Assembly (NCBI GenBank): GCA_963669155.1
Contig: OZ022587.1
Span: 18,800,694-18,864,693, forward strand
Direction: 5' to 3'
From: Arbacia lixula
Lineage: Eukaryota > Echinodermata > Echinoidea > Arbacioida > Arbaciidae
DNA: 64,000 nt
Shown one piece after another: positions 60,442 to 64,000 of the stretch. The notes under the pieces were generated by a model. The model was not told the DNA's origin. It made no database searches and was given only the letters and a program-made list of their open reading frames with translations. Positions within the stretch are counted from its first letter, which is position 1; every line of letters starts with the position of its first letter. The position numbers were made by a program, and so were the translations under genes.

Positions 60442-60999
60442 ACGCACTTTCCATTCGTGTCGTGTGCAGTCAGAGCCTGGGACTGTCATGGCTGGAGTGA
60501 CTACTCGTGTATTTTCCTTTCATACAAAGCAATTTGCTTTAAAACCTTCATTTTTTCTTCTTTTCCTGCCGCTGATTTCGCTGGATTTGAAATTTGTTCC
60601 GTTATCTCCCACATCTAACCTTCTTATCAGATGGTAGGCACCGGGGGTAGGCACGCGTAGTGACACATGTCTATTAAACAGGAAAGGTGTGGGCGGGGAT
60701 AGTGATACGCTTTAAGATGATATTACCTGCCGTTAACATTTATTAATCAAAGTGAGATATCTACATGGTCGTAACACTTAAAGGGGCCATTTTTGTGACA
60801 CAGCATGTGTTAACTCTTTATGCGCCACTGATTTGATTTTACACAAATGATACTCACAAAACACATAAAGTAGTCCAGATACTGGCCGTATCTTATCGTC
60901 TGCTTATTCTCCCACACACATTACGCCACTGATTCAAATCGTACACACACCGCGCCATACCACTGATCGCGCGAAAACATGTGGATTTTTTTTTATGTG

Positions 61000-61062
61000 A
61001 TGCGCCACCAACGTTCGTTGTCGGCGGATTGCTGAATACAGTCCAGGCGGTGGACTACCCAT
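61000..61062 (-). repeat. Dispersed repeat, inverted copy of 34.87 kb
   Basis: Reads 'gatgcgccaccaacgttcgt', 'gtcggcggattgctgaatac' and 'agtccaggcggtggac', the reverse complement of 34872-34937. Confidence 0.7.
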
Positions 61063-61939
61063 AAAGTAGCATTTAACCCGGAAGTGTTAAAGTTAAACTT
61101 CCCACGACAGCCTAAGTCTGAATGTGACAGGGGGTATATAGCCGGTAATCTAGGTTGATCTTGTCTCTTTCATGTTCTTGAATTGCTCAATTAATATTAT
61201 TACATTGTTTACAGGTGACCTGACCTAGGGACTTGAAATGTGATCAGTGCTCTAATTATTTTGCTGGTGGATATGATTTTTTTCTGGGAATACGTGATGC
61301 CCTCTTGTAATTTAATCCAGATATCCAGTCGACTTTTTTCCAAAGCAAAATCAATGACAACGCAAGCTGGGGAAAAAGGGATTTGTTTTGTTAATAACCC
61401 CATGTATCCTTATAAAATGTTTTTTTTTTTGTATAATGGTAATGAATACTGTAGCAGATCGATTGCATTGTCGGGTTAAGGTGTGTAGTACATTGTAAAG
61501 AAGCCAAATCTTTTACCACATTCTGTTCTTCTCTTCATATATTCACACGTGCCGGCATGCAGAGCAAGTTCGAGTTTTAAGTCTCCTAGATATTCCGTAA
61601 ATTACGTACGTTTCTGTTACCCCAGAATTATACGTTTCTTATTGTTATTGAATGCATTGCAGTGAACATGTAGTTTAATCCGATTACATTGTCACCAGGC
61701 AAATTATATCGTTAAGATATGACTGCTTCAAATTCATCCTCACCAATCTTCACCAAGCACTAAAAATATATATAGTGTGTTCATGAGCTGACGAACAAGT
61801 GGTATATGTATGCGGAGATGTGCTGTCGGCCAACTGTGGGAATCCAAAAACGACAGGTGCGATTGTGTACATCATGTCAATTGTAATGACGTGTTGATGA
61901 TTTTAGTTTTAACTTTCACTTCTCTTTCCAGATATCATC

Positions 61940-61991
61940 ATGCTGTCTGCCTCACTAGTCGCTCTGCTCCTTATTGGGATGCTGTCTCAAG
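61940..61991 (+). CDS. Gene C: signal-peptide exon of a third Ly6/uPAR-like gene (partial)
   Basis: Acceptor TTTCCAG ends at 61931, ATG at 61940 and donor GTAAGT at 61992. It encodes MLSASLVALLLIGMLSQ plus the first base of a Gly codon. This is the same length, phase and flanking 'atatca' as gene A and B exon 1, and only about five base changes from B. By homology the LU-domain exons should follow after a phase-1 intron, but none is found before 64000. The intron is therefore over 2.0 kb (1.4 kb in A, 1.1 kb in B), or the gene is broken. The leader exon is at 47050-47278. Confidence 0.8.
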
Positions 61992-63272
61992 GTAAGTTTT
62001 GGGAAACATGTTTTATTTCCACTTATGATTTTTTTGTTCCCATGCTACATACACTGATCGAATGTTTTAATATGACAATTTAAGAGTGATTTTATTGGAG
62101 AGCGGTATTAACCCCAAAACACGTAAATACTCTATTCAATATAAATTCATATCGATCTCATATTGCGGATGATGATCAACTGACAATTGACTAAACAATA
62201 TACAGTACGTATGGCAAGCGTCCTTTTTACTCGGTCAATTTCCGTTACTGCATGAAAATGTTGTTTTTACCTAAACCACAGTACTTTGCATTAGTTTTGC
62301 AATATATCCTTAACTTATGTTTTGACAGGTTGTAATGCTGACATAAAGTGGTTACGGTTAATATCTTATTGTGCAGTAAATTTACAATGCATTTTAAAGA
62401 AACTTACAATCTGTTTAATGTATAATCATCTTTTATAGTTTTCATACCATTTATAATTTTTTTTTAAAAATATTTATACTTGCAGAGGATATTCGTCTTA
62501 TTTCATATGTTGTATTTATATTTGTTTTTAAATTGTCGCAATTCAGCTGCATGGCTGCGAAGATGATTTTTAATGAGCCTTGAATTGAATTAATTGAATT
62601 GATTCCTTTGATACTGCAGTACCCACTGCTCTTCACACCCTACTTGTACATCTTAACCCACATTGGAGTCGTCTTGTTCATAGATGTGCTGGATTTAAGA
62701 AGACTATTTTGTAAAAGTGTTGCACACTGGTTGTTCGGCTTGAAAGAAGTATTATTTTGAAGTGAATATCAAGCTAACAATGAATGATGATGAATCATGT
62801 TTTCATAATAACTTCAACAAGAAGATTCCTAAATCCAGCAGTTTGAATACCACCTTTATAGAACAAAACGTTTGAAATTGTACAATTTATCCAAAGTTAA
62901 TGTACGTCTATGTAAATACTATGACATCAACTCGCATTGAATCGCAAAACTCATATACTGTTATTACAGCAGTCCAAATTCATTCAGTCCTTTTGTGGAG
63001 CGCTTCATAACTGGGAGGGGGGGGGGGGGGGTCTTGATTGGATTATGGCAAGGGTTGTTGTCAACTCCATATTTTATTCATGCATGGAATCAGCAGACCA
63101 TGAAGGGGATAATGCTCGACCACTCCATCATCTCACTCTCTAGGGACGGATCGCAGAATGGGCGTACAGCTTGTATAGCAGCACGGATGTTTTTCCAAGC
63201 TCTTAGATATTTCTGATCCAACTGGCAAATATAAGATTGTCTACTCTATCTTCCCCCTCAGTCCGTTTCACA

Positions 63273-63480
63273 TTAGTCTAGGTTCGAGACGTATTTTATC
63301 AGCCCACATTCGTATACACATTGCGCGACGAAACTTAGTGCAACGATATCGAGCGATCGCGCGATCGCTGAAAATATTTTTATTGCCAGCCCGGATTTTT
63401 TTTGGGAAAGCCGGATAAGTTGAGAAATTGAGAATGATTAGTCTATTGCAGTGAGATCCCCTTTTTGAATCGCTTGGTCT
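63273..63480 (-). repeat. Dispersed repeat 'gcgatcgcgcgatc' family, - copy
   Basis: Reverse complement matches 24660-24780 ('gggctggcaat', 'gcgatcgcgcgatcgctcga', 'tttcgtcgcgca', 'gaacctagac') plus the 'agactaatcattc.caattt' block that follows. Confidence 0.65.
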
Positions 63481-63539
63481 AGCCATACCCGAGAGCCTGG
63501 AAAACAGACTACCTTTAAATGTTGGAGTAATCAGGATAA

Positions 63540-63779
63540 AGGCCCGGTCACACTGCCCGACCTTTGTTGAAGCGTTCCTTGAACGGTAGGGAGAGGGGGC
63601 CGAATTTCGACACTTTCGGGGCGGTAGGAGGGACCATCAATGGTGGCTGAGCGTATACGGCGTTGCCTGAACGGAGGCCAACTTCTGTTAAACGGTAGTG
63701 AACGGTAACGAGCGGTGATGATTTTTTTTTCACCGCTCCAGCAACGCTCCAGCTAAGGTCTGGTGGTGTGACCGGGCCT
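63540..63779. mobile_element. MITE with AGGCCCGGTCACAC ends and TAA target duplication
   Basis: The 14-bp terminal repeat AGGCCCGGTCACAC is exact at both ends, and TAA stands just outside each (63537-63539, 63780-63782). TAA/TWA target sites of 3 bp are typical of PIF/Harbinger elements. The interior pairs 'gttgaagcgttccttgaacgg' with 'ccagcaacgctccagc' loosely and repeats 'gaacggta'. Non-coding. Confidence 0.8.
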
Positions 63780-64000
63780 TAAGGAGAAGATAAGGCACGT
63801 CACTTTTAGCTCTCCACACACCATAGGTGCATTTCTTCACCCATTATACGCACAGATCTCATAGAATAGCTTGTTATCCTACACGCAAAAGGGTTAGTGG
63901 GGATGTAGAGGTTTCATAAGATGATGGAGAAGAAGGAAAGGTGAACGCGAAGACAAGCTGGCAGAAACCTATACTGACAAATTAAATCGGACCAATGCTA

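Larger units (their letters stand above)
47279..61931 (+). other. Gene C 5'-UTR intron (14.7 kb)
   Basis: Reaches from the GTAAGA donor to the CCAG acceptor at 61931. It is twice as long as in A and B. It contains two decayed LINE fragments, a TAG and a CA microsatellite, a telomere-like inverted-repeat element, two GTACTAGGC hairpins, a CTACCC MITE, a family-1 MITE, CT and CCA tracts and a 134-160-bp minisatellite. No other exon is supported. Confidence 0.55.
61992..64000 (+). other. Gene C intron 1 (incomplete)
   Basis: No exon 2 is seen: there is no acceptor followed by an 'N-A-L-(T/S)-C..C' frame on this strand. The stretch holds AT-rich DNA, a poly-G run (63017-63031), the inverted copy of the 24.66-kb repeat (about 63273-63480) and a PIF/Harbinger-like MITE (63540-63779). 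Confidence 0.6.

Noticed and set aside
1-64000. CRISPR arrays, rRNA, tRNA genes, bacterial operons
   Set aside because: None was seen; the spliced genes and repeat content are those of an animal genome. A covariance-model tRNA scan was not possible, so a tRNA could be missed.

Overview
This is a eukaryotic window of intron-rich, AT-rich animal DNA with spliced genes, many microsatellites and many short inverted-repeat transposons. Its texture (GA/CT and CA microsatellites, TTAA-flanked hairpin elements, decayed non-LTR retrotransposon ends) suggests a marine invertebrate deuterostome. An echinoderm such as a sea urchin is my best guess, but the species is not proven by the sequence.

The only protein-coding genes I can support belong to one small family: secreted, probably GPI-anchored Ly6/uPAR (LU, three-finger) proteins. 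Gene A lies on the + strand. It has a non-coding 5' exon ending at 10854 and coding exons at 18512-18563, 20003-20164 and 21372-21754, giving 198 residues. Gene B lies on the - strand. It has a 5' exon at about 38790-38578 and coding exons at 31563-31512, 30404-30243 and 28560-28244, giving 176 residues. Gene C lies on the + strand. It has a 5' exon ending at 47278 and a signal-peptide exon at 61940-61991, and the rest lies beyond the right edge. A and B are arranged tail to tail. Their proteins align without a gap from the start codon to about residue 148, and a block of 3' flanking DNA is also shared, so this is an inverted duplication of a whole locus. All three genes use phase-1 introns next to the signal peptide and an unusually long 5'-UTR intron (7.6, 7.0 and 14.7 kb). 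These introns are inferred from homologous leader exons with matching splice donors; A and C also share a CCAAT-type promoter block.

Layout: 1-10.6 kb is intergenic with MITEs and microsatellites. 10.6-21.95 kb is gene A; its 5' intron holds a decayed LINE end, hairpin MITEs and a 3.6-kb foldback structure, and its intron 2 holds a 0.77-kb TTC tract. 21.95-28.0 kb is the A/B tail-to-tail spacer. 28.0-38.8 kb is gene B (antisense). 38.8-47.0 kb is the space between the B and C promoters, which diverge. 47.0-64 kb is the start of gene C, whose very long 5' intron is swollen by LINE fragments, MITEs, minisatellites and simple repeats.

A and B should act at the cell surface as small disulfide-knotted ligands or receptors. 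No specific function can be read from the sequence. The remaining open frames are shadows of low-complexity repeats or chance frames.
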